The notes under the pieces: model-generated
Told to the model about the DNA's origin: nothing
Databases searched by the model: none
The model's input: the letters and a program-made list of their open reading frames with translations, nothing else
Assembly: GCA_024349245.1 (NCBI GenBank)
Contig: JALDNG010000041.1
Coordinates: 6,599,001-6,663,000 of the forward strand
Direction of reading: 5' to 3'
From: Neodontobutis hainanensis
Lineage: Eukaryota; Chordata; Actinopteri; Gobiiformes; Odontobutidae
Length of the DNA stretch: 64,000 nucleotides
Program-made: the position numbers and the translations under genes
Shown: positions 23,125-35,430 of the stretch, in pieces
How the letters are laid out: each line of letters opens with the position of its first letter
How positions within the stretch are numbered: position 1 is the first letter of the stretch

Positions 23125-24440
23125 TTAAGTACCAAAGTACCAGCGCTGACTAAATAATATACAGTCATATCCTCTTTCACTTATTAAACTTATAGAGGTT
23201 AAAGTAAGCTGTGTTTCACCTTGACCTTTCAATAACCCTGCTTTTGAAGGAACTTCACATTTAACAAATGGCTGCACATGTCCGCAGAAGACATAAAAGC
23301 ATACATGACACTTGAGCCGACTAATGCCATTCCAATATAATGATGTACTGCATTAAAGGTAATCAGTTATGAAAAAGAGGAAATTAAACAATTATAGATT
23401 TCTTTTTTTATGCATGTTCTTCTTCTGACACCATGCAACCTTTTATTAAAGCAATTAGCAGTTAGAAGATATTCAACCAAATAGTTTTTTCCAACTTGTA
23501 ATTAGTCTCAAAATCATAAAACCCATAAGCACAGTCTTCAAATTCCTTCCCTGCATGTGCAAACCTAAGATAATCGTTTAATAGACCTGTTCAGCATTTG
23601 CTCTTTTCCAACTCGTTAGCAAGTTTAAAGAGGATTCACTTAATTGACCTTACTAAATGTAGTCCATGTCCTTTCTTTGATTTGCTAAATGTGTGATGCT
23701 GCAAAGTACTAGGCATCTTTATTGCCATTTGCTTGACCACAAACATACATCTAAACTGCCAAAGGTAAGCTTGCACAGCAGCTGAATTCTTGTAAAATTT
23801 CACAAATTCTTACCTAACCATGAAAGGTTTAGATCAATAGTGTAGACAAATCCTCTGAGAAGATGTTTAGAGTTATGGGCACTTTTTAGGTGTGACAACT
23901 ATGATGACAGGTATCACTTACTCATCTTTCTAACCTTGCCATCTGAATATAAGGTCTTACTAACCCATTCCCAGACACAGCCGAACTCATGGCTCAAATG
24001 CAAATGATTTGTCATGATGGATTTAGCCTCAGTCATTTCTATTCCATTTTGTCCTTTTGGTTATAACGTCAAATGTTAATGCACAGGAATTACTCTTTAT
24101 TATATTGCAACAGTTTTTAGAATTCTTTTCATAATGTAATCCCAGTCGTAACACAATTCTTCTCTAAAATTGCCCAATCTTATTTAGTCAAATGTCACCC
24201 AAGGCTTTTATCTACTAAACATCTAATCTGATCCAATTCTTTGACCTTACCATTTCATGTGTGTAGGGATTATCTAATTCTTAACATCTAAAAAAAAAAA
24301 GGTGCTATAGATCCAGTACCAGCAAACACAGGTCTGCTGACTTGGGCTTATATAGAACTTCCTAACCAGATTTTGGCTGAAAAAAGTCAAACAATGGCAG
24401 TAAGCGGATCAGAGTGTGGCGATGTTCACACAGCAAAACC
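23125..24440. other. Intergenic stretch in unit 1, nothing recognised
   Basis: AT-rich DNA, repeated at 44267-45580. It contains one A run (11 in this copy, 13 in the other). Confidence 0.5.
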
Positions 24441-24900
24441 CTCTTGATGGTGTGACTCTCAGTAAAATCTGCCAAATAATCCAATAATATTGGGAACCCG
24501 TTATTCGGACAGAGTCAGCATTTTGCCAATTCCTCAAACGTTGCTCTATTTTGTGTTTTGTGGCGGCGGGGATTACGGCCTCAGAGGGGGCATCCTCTTG
24601 CTGAGGTTTGACAATAGGAGCTGGCCTGAAATGCTCTGCTTCTCTCGCACTGCTACTTTCTTTTAATCTATGCTGCCGTCTGCGTGCCACTCGGACTGCC
24701 TGTCTCTGTCAGTCGCTGAAATTTATGCTGCCATTCCTCTTTTACTACACATTACTATCTTATGGTGTAGCTGCTTCTCTTGCCATAAATCTCTGCCATG
24801 CACAGCCACTTTTTTTAGGCACTCCACCCTGCCTCTTGTAGAGTTGGGTCTTAGTGTTGAGACCGGTCTTAACACTGCATTATTCCCTTATGTGGAATAT
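24441..24900. other. Candidate conserved non-coding block (unit 1)
   Basis: GC-balanced, complex sequence in an AT-rich region, for example TTGGGAACCCGTTATTCGGA and GTGGCGGCGGGGATTACGGC. Overlapping open frames exist on both strands, but none has a recognisable domain and the indels between copies break them. I favour non-coding conserved DNA over a gene. Duplicate at 45581-46046. Confidence 0.25.
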
Positions 24901-24966
24901 TTCAACATGCCTGACCAACAACAGGCAGCATCAACTTAAGTATTCATGTGTTTAGAAAAAAAAAAA

Positions 24967-25060
24967 GTAATGGGTCCGGAACCCCTCACATTCAACCCGA
25001 CTTCCATCAAGATCCATCCTACTGATCATCTAAAATAGTGAAGGCTTTATGCAATGGTTT
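24967..25060. repeat. Old interspersed-repeat fragment (GGAACCCCTC ... GGCTTTATGCAATG)
   Basis: Parallels 19075-19165 in order and orientation. Duplicate at about 46113-46206. Family not assigned. Confidence 0.45.
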
Positions 25061-26778
25061 GTTTATTTGATTTGTTTTTCAAATGGTGTATCCATGTGTG
25101 TACTAATGTACATTTCCACAGTAGTTTGTCACACTTTTGAGACTTCAAGCTTAGAACTTTGTCACAGTAGCCAGAGGGGATCTTAACTATTGGAAAGTGC
25201 TCATACAATCCCATTTGCTAAATTATTCATTTAAACAAGTAAGTTATTTAATGTGTTACCATTAGTTTAATTAGGGCTTAATTTAGTCTTTAAATTACTG
25301 AATTGGAACATTTAATTTGACCTTTACCTGACCTCAGCTAGATTATTCTGGGAATTAAAATCTCAGTGGATTTTGCACATGCATGGTTGTCTCTATGTTT
25401 CACTGTACACGCCTCTGTCCTTCTCCAATTTCTCCCGTCACACTCCCTCTTCTTTTCATTTGCGACAAAAGCCTGTTGATCTATAACATAAAAAGACAAC
25501 CCTCAGAGAGCTCATGCAGTAATGAAAAAAAAAAAAACTTAAAAAACTGATAAGCTTTCAACTTGTTTCACTGTGGAGCAGTTTTGTGCTTTCGGTTCGG
25601 AGCCAAATGAACCCTGGAGGGTCCTTGATGTGGCTTTAAGTAGGTTTTAGTTTCAATGTTTTAAAAACACAGCCTTGGAACAAATCACCCTGTTGCTTTT
25701 TCTTTTAGTGATCTGTTCCCACTTGATGCAAATCATTTTAATACACATTGTTGCTTTCAAAACCACACTAACTGAGACCTGAGGCCTGTTGCTTGAATCC
25801 AGTTTAGGTTTAGATCCAGGTAAGTTCAGGTTTAGTTTGAGCAAACTCTGTGTTTTCTGGTTCCAGAAGATGGTTTGGTTTTGAGCAGGTTTCATTCCAT
25901 AGTAACTTACACATCACGACTACCCTGCTCCACAGCAGGTTATATTCTGGCTTCAAAACTTTTGTTCTTGACCTTTTTTTGTTTTGGTTCAGTTCATTAC
26001 ACTTTCTGTACTTAACTTTGATTTCCTACCACAACATTTTCAAGTTATTTGTCACACTTAAATTTTATTACAAAATGTGTAAATTGTTTATGATTTATCC
26101 TTTTTATATGTTTGAGTAAATTTTTCTCTGGTTTTGCATGTTTTAATGTCAAAACAATTTACACTTAGTGTGAAACAGCATGAAATATGTTGAGGCCATG
26201 AGATTTTAAGTTGGTCTATCATCAGTGTGAGCCAGCTCATACAGCTTTTTTTCAACTTCTACTGTTTTTGGCTTAAACCGTATTGCTTCCTGTTTCTCAG
26301 CAGAAAGAGCCCCGCCCCCATTTCCCTACAGATTGATTACTATTGGCTCTTCACTGCACAGACAAGGCCAGTGATCACTGAAAAAGGTTGAGAGAGAAAG
26401 TTGATGCAACAGACAAACCCAAACACACATAAAGTAGTAAAATGAGACAATTGTTTATAACTACATTTACCTCCATATTAAACTTGGCTAGTATGTGTAT
26501 AGATAATCCTGCGAAGATCATTAAATCATGCATTTTAGTTCTATAGAATAGTTGCCAGAGCATTGCCATAGTCCTAAAGATATAAGTCTTAAACCTTTTT
26601 ATGCTATATTGTAATAACACAGCACTGTTCTAAAATAGTACAAGGTATAGTCCAATTTGTCTATAAATTCACCTCTGAAACATCTGCCTCCTAAAATATC
26701 TGCCTACGTCAGGTTTACGGGTGCCAATGTGTTTAAATTAGCGGTAGATTTTCCCCCTTTTGTGGTTTTTGTTAAATT
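25061..26778. other. Intergenic stretch in unit 1, nothing recognised
   Basis: AT-rich. Short open frames at 25850-26119 and 26375-26620 have no family features and change length between the two copies. Confidence 0.5.
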
Positions 26779-26856
26779 AAGTTCTGTCTCTAATTTGGTC
26801 TTTACGGGTTGCCTGTTTTCTTGCAACCCGTAAAGACCAAATTAGAGACAGAACTT
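26779..26856. repeat. Perfect inverted repeat: 34-bp arms, 10-nt loop (unit 1)
   Basis: The arms 26779-26812 and 26823-26856 are exact reverse complements; the left arm begins AAGTTCTGTCTCTAATTTGG and ends TTTACGGGTTGC. The loop is CTGTTTTCTT. As DNA it could form a cruciform. As RNA it would form a long perfect hairpin. It lacks transposon-like interior or obvious target duplications. The perfection suggests recent origin, for example by template switching, or maintained pairing. Confidence 0.97.
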
Positions 26857-28519
26857 TAGTGTTTTTTCTTTTATATGCATCTCCTTTGAGGATAAAACAG
26901 TAGGAGTCACATGAGGGGTATAACCAAGGTTACTTAATTTTAAATCATTTATAGTGACTGTCTCACATTATTTTGAAAGGGCACCATTTGATCCAATGGC
27001 AAAAAAAGGAGTGAGATATATGCACTATGAGACCCTATAAAGAAGAAAATGAAAAGGTTTTAGGTTTTACTGAATTGCAGTAGACAGAGACAGAAGTGGT
27101 GGGACAGAAGAGGGGCTTTTTTGTAGCCCCATCTGGGACGAGTGTCCAGCCAGCAGGCTTTGGCTCCAGCCTCTTATTCAATGCAAATGGGGTTTCCACC
27201 ATCCCAGCCCCTGTTACTGTACTGCTACATTATATTTGGGGAGCTGGCTTTTCCTGATAACGCTCTTCTTTGCCTTTGCCCACTGATTCTTTTTCAGACC
27301 ACGTTATGTCCTTGTTCTTTCACTTCTTTTGTTCCTTTCATATTTCATCATCTGTCTGCGATCTATCCCTGTGTTTGTGTCAAACACCTGCTTCCAAACA
27401 CAGTCTATTATTCTGCTGCCATCAGTGGAACAAATGCTTTTTCTCAGAGCTCAGAAAGCTTGCTTAAAACATAGTCACCATTTTGTCATTTTACACTTGC
27501 CTTTTGATGACCTGGTGAAAGATTATATTCTGGACATTTACTCCTTAAAAAACTGGGTCAATTTAACTGCACCAGTGTTGATAACCTCTGCAGAGCCAGG
27601 CTCAAAGAAAGTGGCTGCATGTCTGTCACGATCAGATAAGGTTAGGAAATAGAAATAAGACTAAGGAGAGACTTAAATAGTGACATTAAAACAGAGGAAC
27701 AAATAATCATTGTTAGAATTGATTGAAGTCATATATCATGCATTATTCTTGAATCCCCTGCATGACAGTGGTCTGGTTAACAACAAGATATTAGAACAGA
27801 TCCAGGAAACAAATTACGCATCCATCACCACAGACTCTCACGTTATTGCAGGTGTTTACCAAGTTTTATTCTTTTATGCATTTGTAGCTGAAAGACATAT
27901 CAGATCACACTGAGGATGAACCATTGGAACCTGTAACTTTTACTCGAAAGCAGCTAATGTTAAGCCGTTTAAAACCTGTGGGCTGCACACTAAGATCTGC
28001 AGACTCGTTTCATGAGGACAGCCACCGCTGAGAGAGATTGTTCATAGATGCATGTTTGTCGTGGCTTTTCGAAAACAGCTACTACACTGTGTCACAACCA
28101 GGGCAAAGCGCTTTTTTTTTCTATCTTGGCTAGGCTCGTTTGCAAAGCAGTGGCACTCACCACAACGCCCTGGTGTGCCCAGGGTCACTGTCCCAATCAC
28201 TGCCTGACTTTACTGTAGAAATCTAGCTGTAGTCACTTGGAAGATCTTTTGTGATTTAGTCTCAGTCTTAAATCCTCAAAAACATCCATGTCATGAATTT
28301 CTACCAAACAAACTTCCTGCGAACGCTAGCCTTTTAACTTTTTTAACTTTTAAAAGTTTTGCCCTTTGGCAGCGTTTTGCCCAGAAACAACAGCAACCTA
28401 CAAATGATCTGATTATTTCCAGAGCCGTGCTGCCTTCACCGAACATGAGGTGGAAACAGCACAAATGCAGCTCGCGCAATAACACCATAGGCCTAATTAT
28501 TTTTAATCTATAATCTGTC
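26857..28519. other. Intergenic stretch in unit 1, nothing recognised
   Basis: No gene supported. Two overlapping frames of 107-110 residues (27142-27652) overlap in different frames, carry Phe/Leu/Cys-rich low-complexity translations and show no domain. They are judged non-coding. Confidence 0.5.
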
Positions 28520-28885
28520 AGGAATATGTCACAGCCCTATTTTTTGTTCAGTTTCCTGTTTTTATTTTGGTATGTTTTGAACTGCTTCTTTAGTTTCAGA
28601 GTCACTTCCAGTCCTTGTTTTTCCCTTCGTGGTGATTGTTGGCCCCACCCAAATGTCCTGCACCTGTGTTTTGTTGTCTCCCCACTCCTTGTGTATTTAG
28701 TCTGTGTCTCACTTTGTTCCTGTGCCAGTTTGTCCTGTGAATGTTCCAAAGCTTAACAGCTGGCTCTTTGTGAAATCCTCATTTTTACAAACTTCATTTT
28801 GGATTTTGGCCTCTTTTTGTTGCGGTAAAAAGCTTAACCTTTAACCTGTTGTTGAGTCGTGCTTTCAAGTCCTTCCAGTGGCCTT
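28520..28885 (+). repeat. Probable interspersed repeat, LTR-like or transposon end (unit 1)
   Basis: Pyrimidine/TGT-rich wording typical of fish repeats. It begins near TGTCACAGCCCTATTTTTTG and runs through GCACCTGTGTTTTGTTGTCT, CCTTGTGTATTTAGTCTGTG and GTTCCTGTGCCAGTTTGTCC to about TTCAAGTCCTTCCAGTGG. It resembles solo-LTR or transposon-tail consensus text. No polypurine tract or target duplication is identified. Open frames here are chance. Confidence 0.45.
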
Positions 28886-30860
28886 AACAAAAACATTTTT
28901 ATTTTATTTTATCTAAACTTGTGTAATTACAAATTAACTGATGATGTATGATTAAGCCAATAAAAAGTGCTTTATAATAAATTAAACAATAAAAGAGAAG
29001 CAGCCATTTGCATTCCATCACAGTTGAATGACTCTAAAATAAATATTAATAAAAGTTTATAATAATAATCAGCGCTGCATTGGAGAAAAGCCCTGTGATT
29101 TGTTAAAAACCAAACACCTCTGACATTTAAATCCAGCCTATTTATACCTGCTTTGCAAAAAATAGATTTTGATATGCCCCTTAGTGTTATTCTGTCTCCG
29201 TATTAAGATATGGCCCAAAGTGTGTATATAAATTGCAGACAAGCTTCACTATTTGTTGAGTTAAAAATCCTTGAAAGACACACAGAAGAGACACACTCTA
29301 GTACACACCACAATGTTTCTAAAAACTAGGAATAACCTTTAGTGTTGATGAATATAACTGCTGACAGGCCACAATAGGGTTACATAAGTGTGTTTCTTCT
29401 TATGACAGGGTCAGCCAGGTGAATGCCATCTCATTATACCTGTTTGCTTGTTTTTCCTCAAAGGCCAAGGTGCATTGGGCATGAACTGCATCATCAATTT
29501 AAAGAAATACTACAACATTTGACTTTTGTCATTTTGCAGCAAGAAAAACTACTGATGAAAATGGATTTTCACCGACTCCTAGTGTGGAATAACCTCTTAA
29601 CTAATATAGAACAAGACATGAGACTTTTTCTCGTATCATTTGTAAGCACCTATGATATCCTTTTCAACAGCCGTACATGTCGTATCTCAACAAAGATGGG
29701 AAGATAAAAAGAAGAATACAGATTGGAATTCACTTGCTGTATCCATGTATTTCTTTGTATAAAGTACTTTCAACTACCTTTAGTTGCTTTTTTTCTAAAG
29801 ATTGTCTAAGTGTTGATTTTAGTTTTTTGCAAAGGCTGAACCCTGTTTCATGACCAAAGCATATTTTAACCCTTAAAGCATGGGCACATGATCCCTCTGT
29901 GCTGCTGATATTTACTGAACATCTTCCTGGAAGTGAGAAAAGTGAGAAAATTCAATCTTTTTCAGAGACCTCCAAGAAACATTTCGCCTAAAGTTGAAAA
30001 TGGTTTCTTAAGAAATAATTATTGCTTGGCTAATTACCTAGTGCTGTAAAGTTTTTTTTTTTTTTTTTTTTTTTTTACAAAAAATGCATGTTAAGGGTTA
30101 CTGCAAACACTTTTCAAAATGTAGCAAAATATGTAATTTCATTTATATTAGTTTTTTAGCAGATTTTGTTTTAGAGCATGGTCACTCGTCTCTAGACATA
30201 TGCCATATTCTGTTCATTTTAGCTTTAATGGTGAATGTTTTTTGGGGTTTTAAATAAGTAGCTGCTTAATTATAATGCATGACTTTGCTTACTAGACACC
30301 TACTGACAGTTTGTTGTATCTATAATTGGATTTGGATGTTTTTCTGCTTTAATGATATTCAATAGTTTTGTCCAGTTTTGAAACAGTATAATTAGCCAAC
30401 ATGACCAAAGTGACCTTTTTTGTTTAGTCTTTTATTTATGATAATTAGATGTGTTTTTAACAAACGACAAAATGGTAATAAGACATACAGTATGTTGTCA
30501 GTGCTGCATTAAAAGTCAAAACCAAAAGCAAACATTCCTAAAGACTTCCTCTTTGCCTTTATTACAAAGATGTAACAGTATATCTGTCTGTTATGTACAT
30601 AAGTTTAATACTTTTGTTGGCCAGGGCAAGATGTTTACTGTGGCTGTTAGACCTGTTAATACTTTTTATCTGAACATTTATTAAGTGCAGTTAAATTGGC
30701 AGAAGGAGCAAGAAAATGTTCTTTTGGTAACAGGCCTTAAGAGGATAAGGAGGGATGGAAAGGACACACAGGGGAAGGAAGGACAGGAAAAACTCTTCCT
30801 TGGGAGAAGGATCTTTTACAACCAGATCCTCGATAACCATAACTCTAGATGGACTTTTGC
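28886..30860. other. Intergenic stretch in unit 1 with a 25-base T run
   Basis: AT-rich with no gene. The T run at 30052-30076 is 25 bases in this copy and also 25 in unit 2 (51177-51201). The 94-residue frame at 29423-29707 has no family features. Confidence 0.5.
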
Positions 30861-30961
30861 TTTTATTTGACAGTAGAGATTAGGTTAAAAGGAAACAAGG
30901 TGCAAGAGAGGGGAATGACATTGGGCAAATGAGCTGAGTAAGATTTAAACCTGGTTGTCCC
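30861..30961 (+). repeat. Short interspersed-repeat fragment (TTTGACAGTAGAG... type)
   Basis: ATTTGACAGTAGAGATTAGG then GGAAACAAGGTGCAAGAGAG, then GTAAGATTTAAACCTGGTTG, parallel 11834-11885 over their shared part. Duplicate at about 51987-52086. Confidence 0.6.
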
Positions 30962-31070
30962 ACATATTTGGCATATCCTGACTAATTCAAAGCACATTCA
31001 AACATTTGATTACATATATACATATTGTAGATAGTTTTTTGGCTAATTCTAATTCCCTGTGCTTATAATG

Positions 31071-32586
31071 GCAAGGCAAGGCAAGCATTTTTATTTCTAT
31101 AGCACAATTCATACACTGGGTAACTGAAAGTGCTTTACAGGAACAAAAGACAATTTACAAGATTTAGATTAAGAAACATAAGAAAAATTTAAAGCATTAT
31201 AAAAGAAGAAAAAGAAAACACTTTAAGTGGTAGTGTAGGTGGAGCTAAAGAGGAAGGTTTTAACCTCCTTGAACATTGTTAGAGTTGAGGCTGTTCCAGG
31301 TTTTTGCTGCATGAAACTTAAACGCTGCTTCACCCTGTTTAGTTCTAACTCTGGGCTTGAGCAGAAGGCCTGTCCCAGATGTTCTCAGAGTCCGAGGAGG
31401 CTCATAAGCAACTAGCATTTCAGAAATATGTTCTGGTGCTAAACCATTAGGAGACTTGTAAACCAACAGTGCTGTTTTAAAGTCTATTCTCTGAGCAACA
31501 GGAAGCCATGGAATTGAAAGTCCATGATGACCCCTAGATTTCTAAATTGATTTTTAGATTTTAGAGAAAGAGACTCGAGGTAACTGCTGAGACTTTCTTT
31601 TTGTTTCTGTGGCCCGAAGATGATTAGTTCAGTCTTGTTTCTGTTCAGCTGGAGAAAATTGTTTTGCATCCACACGTCAATCTGTTTGATGCAGTGACAC
31701 ACTGCATTGATTGGCCCATTTTCACCTGCTGTGAATGAAAGATAAATGTGTGAGTGTCATCTGCATAATTATGGTATGAAACGCCACAGAAGTGTATTAA
31801 CTGGCCTAAAGGAAGCATGTAAAGATTGAATAAAAGAGGTCCCAAGATAGACCCTGTGGAACCCCACATGTCAGAGCCATTTGGTCTGATACACAGTTAC
31901 CAACGAAACAAAGTACGTCCTGTCTTCAAGATATGACTGAAACAATTTCAGAGCAGTTCCAGTGATACCTATCCATTCCTCTAATCTTTGCGACAGGATT
32001 TCATGGTCCACTGTATCAAACGCAGCACTCCAGTCCAACAGAACTAAGACAGAGACTTTGCCCGCGTCAGTGTTCAGACGGATGTCATTTGTGACTTTGA
32101 TAAGTGCAGTCTCAGTCTGTGATGGGCCTGAATCCTGACTGAAGAGGATCAAAGCAGTTGTTAAGTAATAGAAAGTCATTAAGTTGCTTGATATGGGCCG
32201 ATAGTTGTTGAGCTCTGTAGCATCAAGACTGCTCTTCTTTAGGAAAGGCTTAATGACTGCAGTTTTTAAGGCCCTTGGAAAAGTTCAAGACTGTAAGGAA
32301 TTATTGACTATATCAGTGAGTTGTGGTAACAAACTGCTTAGTACTGATTTTAGAAATCTAGTGGGTAGAACATGGAGGCAGCAGCTGGATGAACTTCAAT
32401 CGTTCTGTCATTAACGGGTGTAAAATGTGTAAACTCAACCAACGGTCTCCTATGTGGCTGCAGTGTTGTTGTTTGTATCGCATGTTCAATGCCTTGAACC
32501 TTGTTAAAAAACAATGCAAACTCATTGCATTTAGTGGTGGAATTAATTCTGGAGGAAATGGAGCTGGAGGGTTTGTTATAATGCAT
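31071..32586 (-). pseudogene. L2/CR1-clade LINE remnant with reverse transcriptase (unit 1, frameshifted)
   Basis: On the minus strand, the pre-RT linker (CNEFALFFNK, near 32540) leads to an RT start (ALKTAVIKPFLKKS, NYRPIS near 32215). RT core blocks follow: LDWSAAFDTVDHEIL, GxxxGSILGPLLFNLYMLPLG, and catalytic YADDT. Then come WMQNNFLQLNRNKTELIIFG and a C-terminal piece (NGLAPEHISEML, GEAAFKFHAAKTWNSLN). The stretch that normally joins LGVIMD to NGLAP is largely missing, so there is an internal deletion. The 3' end is CTTGCCTTGCCTTGCC at 31071-31086. The endonuclease half is absent (5' truncation). Single-base losses near 31854 and 31904 shift the RT frame here but not in unit 2. A further frameshift near the RT end is shared. 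The element is dead. The exact clade (L2 or Rex1-like) is uncertain. Confidence 0.88.
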
Positions 32587-33687
32587 AGTTTTTTTTTTAG
32601 GGAATCAATAATGATGTAACAATAAAATTATCTTGACTGTTAACAGGGTAAATGACCCTAAATGAGTAATAACAAAACGTGCACTGACAAAGGAGACAAC
32701 ACCTAGAGAAGGCCATGCAATGCTTCATTGACTGGACAGACTCCTATCAATCAACATGTTTAAACTGTTGTGTACTGTGACTTAAAAAGGGCAGATGAAT
32801 AGTAACCACCTCATACGTTAAACAGCCACCCACAAGCAGTACTAGGATAGCATGTAGAAAATGAATGAATGAGCTCCTCCTCCTGTCTCCTCGCAGAACA
32901 AGAGTAAACGTTTATTTAAAAGAATTGCATCAGAGTATAGCGCTAAGATGGAGCAGCTACCCACATACCAACCATCTGCTGCACACACATCCTTTTGGGA
33001 CATAATGATCTCAGACTTTGACACCCCGGACTGATTGTTGGCCTCTTTAATCAGTCCAGCAACCCCTGTGGATTTCCCATACTGGGAGTCTTTGTTGTAC
33101 TCCATAGAACTGTTTTTGTTTGTGTGCAGTCGATGTTCAGCGCAACATACATTACTGTCTCCAAGTCTGCTGCTTACTGTGCAATGTCTACACCAGCCCT
33201 AATCTCAGACCTTGCACACTGTGACATTGTTCACACCTTCTGCTCGAGTCTCAATTGTTTATAATTTATTTCAAGCACTTTATTCTTCTCACATTGGCAC
33301 ACTGGACCATGACCTGAACAGACCGCATGCAACAGCCATGCAACACGCCTGACACTCGGCTGAACTCTTAAGAAACTTAGGGTTCTTTTAATTAACCTCC
33401 TCTGCTTTTCCCAATCACTACCTGCCGTTCATATATTCACTATTGACTGCAAAGAAATGTCTAATATTTGAGGCTGTATGATGGAAGTATATATTTAAAC
33501 TGCAATTAGCTGGGGTCATCTACGTGCCCTACAATGAGTTAGTGACCTGTTCCTTTTCTTTTTCTCTTTGCTTCTCTGTCTTGACTGTGGTCACTTTTAA
33601 CTCATTTATCAAGCTACGCTAAAGTTGTTGAGCAGCGGCTGTGTCAGCGGCTGTGTAACCACAGTCCTAAAAAGGTCGGTTCAAAAA
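32587..33687. other. Intergenic stretch in unit 1, nothing recognised
   Basis: No gene or repeat ends seen. It includes the 87-residue minus frame at 32842-33105, which lacks any domain. Confidence 0.5.
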
Positions 33688-34049
33688 ATAAATAAAGTCA
33701 GTCAATAAATAAAAACTAGAAAAATGAATAAAATAAAAACAATAATAAAATGCCTCAGCTCAACTTGTATTAAAAGCCAGAGCAAAGAGGTAGGTTTTCA
33801 AAAGGGATTTAAAACTCTGGATATTTGTAGCAGCTCTAATGTTCAGAGGGAGAGTGTTCCAGAGTTTGGGGCCTGCTCCAGGAAATGCTTTTTTACCACT
33901 CGTTTTCATTCGTGATCGAGGACAGTCTGAGTACAACAACTGAGTAGAGGACCGCTGTGCTCTGACTGAAGTGTGCACAGCAGTTCCAATAAATAAGGAG
34001 GTGCCAGCCCATTTTGTGATTTTAAAACAACTCTTAAAGTGTATTCTAA
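33688..34049 (-). pseudogene. 3'-end fragment of a second L2-like LINE (unit 1)
   Basis: Minus-strand translation gives RSRMKTSGKKAFPGAGPKLW, then NTLPLNIRAATNIQSFKSLL and KTYLFALAF, the usual last residues of L2/CR1-type fish LINE proteins. A preceding piece in another frame (LRVVLKSQNGLAPPYLLELL) shows a frameshift. An AT-rich 3' UTR follows to about 33688. It abuts the SINE at 34050, which has replaced the upstream part. Only the last 100 or so residues survive. Confidence 0.82.
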
Positions 34050-34255
34050 AAGTGGCTCAGTGGTAGAGTGGTCATCCTTCAACTGGAAGGTAGGCGGTTC
34101 GATTCCCGCTCTTCCCACAGTTCATATTGTCGTTGTGTCCTTGGGCAAAACACTTAACCCACTTTGCCTCCAGAGTCTGTAACACTGGTAATTAGAAGCT
34201 CAATGTAAGTCGCTTTTGATAAAAGCGTTAGCTAAATGAATAAATGTAAATGTAA
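34050..34255 (+). mobile_element. tRNA-headed SINE (unit 1, second)
   Basis: Head AGTGGCTCAGTGGTAGAGTG, B-box GGTTCGATTCC, body TGTCCTTGGGCAAAACACTTA, and tail AAGTCGCTTTTGATAAAAGC ending AATGTAAATGTAA. It is plus-strand, opposite to the LINE fragment it abuts. The head is closest to the SINE at 1030-1390, while the tail is that of 22913-23124. Confidence 0.9.
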
Positions 34256-35430
34256 GTGGCACTGATGAAGTTGGGTGGAGAGGTTAAACTCTTACTGTTA
34301 CTGTTAAACTGTTACTACTAATGGTTCTACATTTACATAGTGCCTAGCCCAAAAATCCAGCTCAGAACTGTACTATTTAACATTCAGAGTAACTTTTACT
34401 AATGCCCACCATAGGTTCAAGTTACTTAAGGCATTATAAAGCATTAAGGTAACTATGTTATTACCTTGAATAATAACAAATACTTCCCAACAACCAGAAA
34501 AACAGTCAATAATGCTTGTTCTTTTCCTCCCATGAAGCATTCAAATCAAATGCCAGATTTAAAGCTACCTGTTATGACCTATTGAGCTAAATTAAACATA
34601 TGGGAATAACATGGGCAACAGCACTTGAAAGACAATTTATTTCTCAAGCTACATCAAATCATCCAACACACATTTTCTGCCTGTATCTTGTGTCTCTTGT
34701 TGACCCTTCCTTCCTACTACCACCCTCCACCCTGACTGTCCACCGTGAGATGGCAATTACCACTGTGTAGATATGCTGTCACTGCGAAGACCTTTCCTGT
34801 CCTGCAGCATCTGTCTCTCGGCCCGTGGCGCTCCTTGTCTCCTTCTGACTGCATGTTACTGTCCTGCCCTGTTACACTCTACACCTCCGTCTTTCACCCA
34901 TTGTCTCCCTCACTTAACACATCAGCGCTTATGGGTGTCTCTTTCTCCTTTTGTCCCCAAACAAGTTGTCCTGCTGCTCCTTTGCATGTTACCTGAACTC
35001 CTCCATTGGCTTTTCTTTTTCTTTGTGACTTTTCCAAGCTGCTGTTGAATCCAATAAGACTGTCCAGAGTAGTAGTGGACAGTGGACACATACAAAGATC
35101 AGCCCAATGAATTGTCATCAGTTGTCTGGTCACTAACCCATTTTGTACTTAGGGATGTCATAGACCCCAGTTAATCCAGAGCTACCTGAAGGAGGGTTTA
35201 CAAACACACACAGAACAAAGGAATGTTTAGTTCCTGATATTGCTAGGATTAGTGACTAAGAGTTTATAGCCTTATTATATATAAGAATACCATTTCTGCT
35301 TGCCTTCAGTTCAAGTGTAACAAAACCACACAAAAGTTGCTATAAATAAAAACTTTACATCAAGGTTGTATGTCTTATTAGGAAGTTAAAACTACACACC
35401 TTGACACACATGCAGGATAGTTCTCACTTT
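34256..35430. other. Intergenic stretch in unit 1, nothing recognised
   Basis: Overlapping short open frames at 34745-35133 on both strands have no domain and are altered by a 1-bp indel in unit 2. No gene is supported. Confidence 0.5.

Noticed and set aside
26779..26856. MicroRNA precursor at the inverted repeat
   Set aside because: A 34-bp fully perfect stem with a 10-nt loop and no bulges is atypical of animal miRNA precursors. No expression evidence is available.
27142..27652. Paired 107-110 residue frames as a possible small gene
   Set aside because: Overlapping frames, no domain, Phe/Leu/Cys-rich low-complexity translation, and no splice or promoter context.
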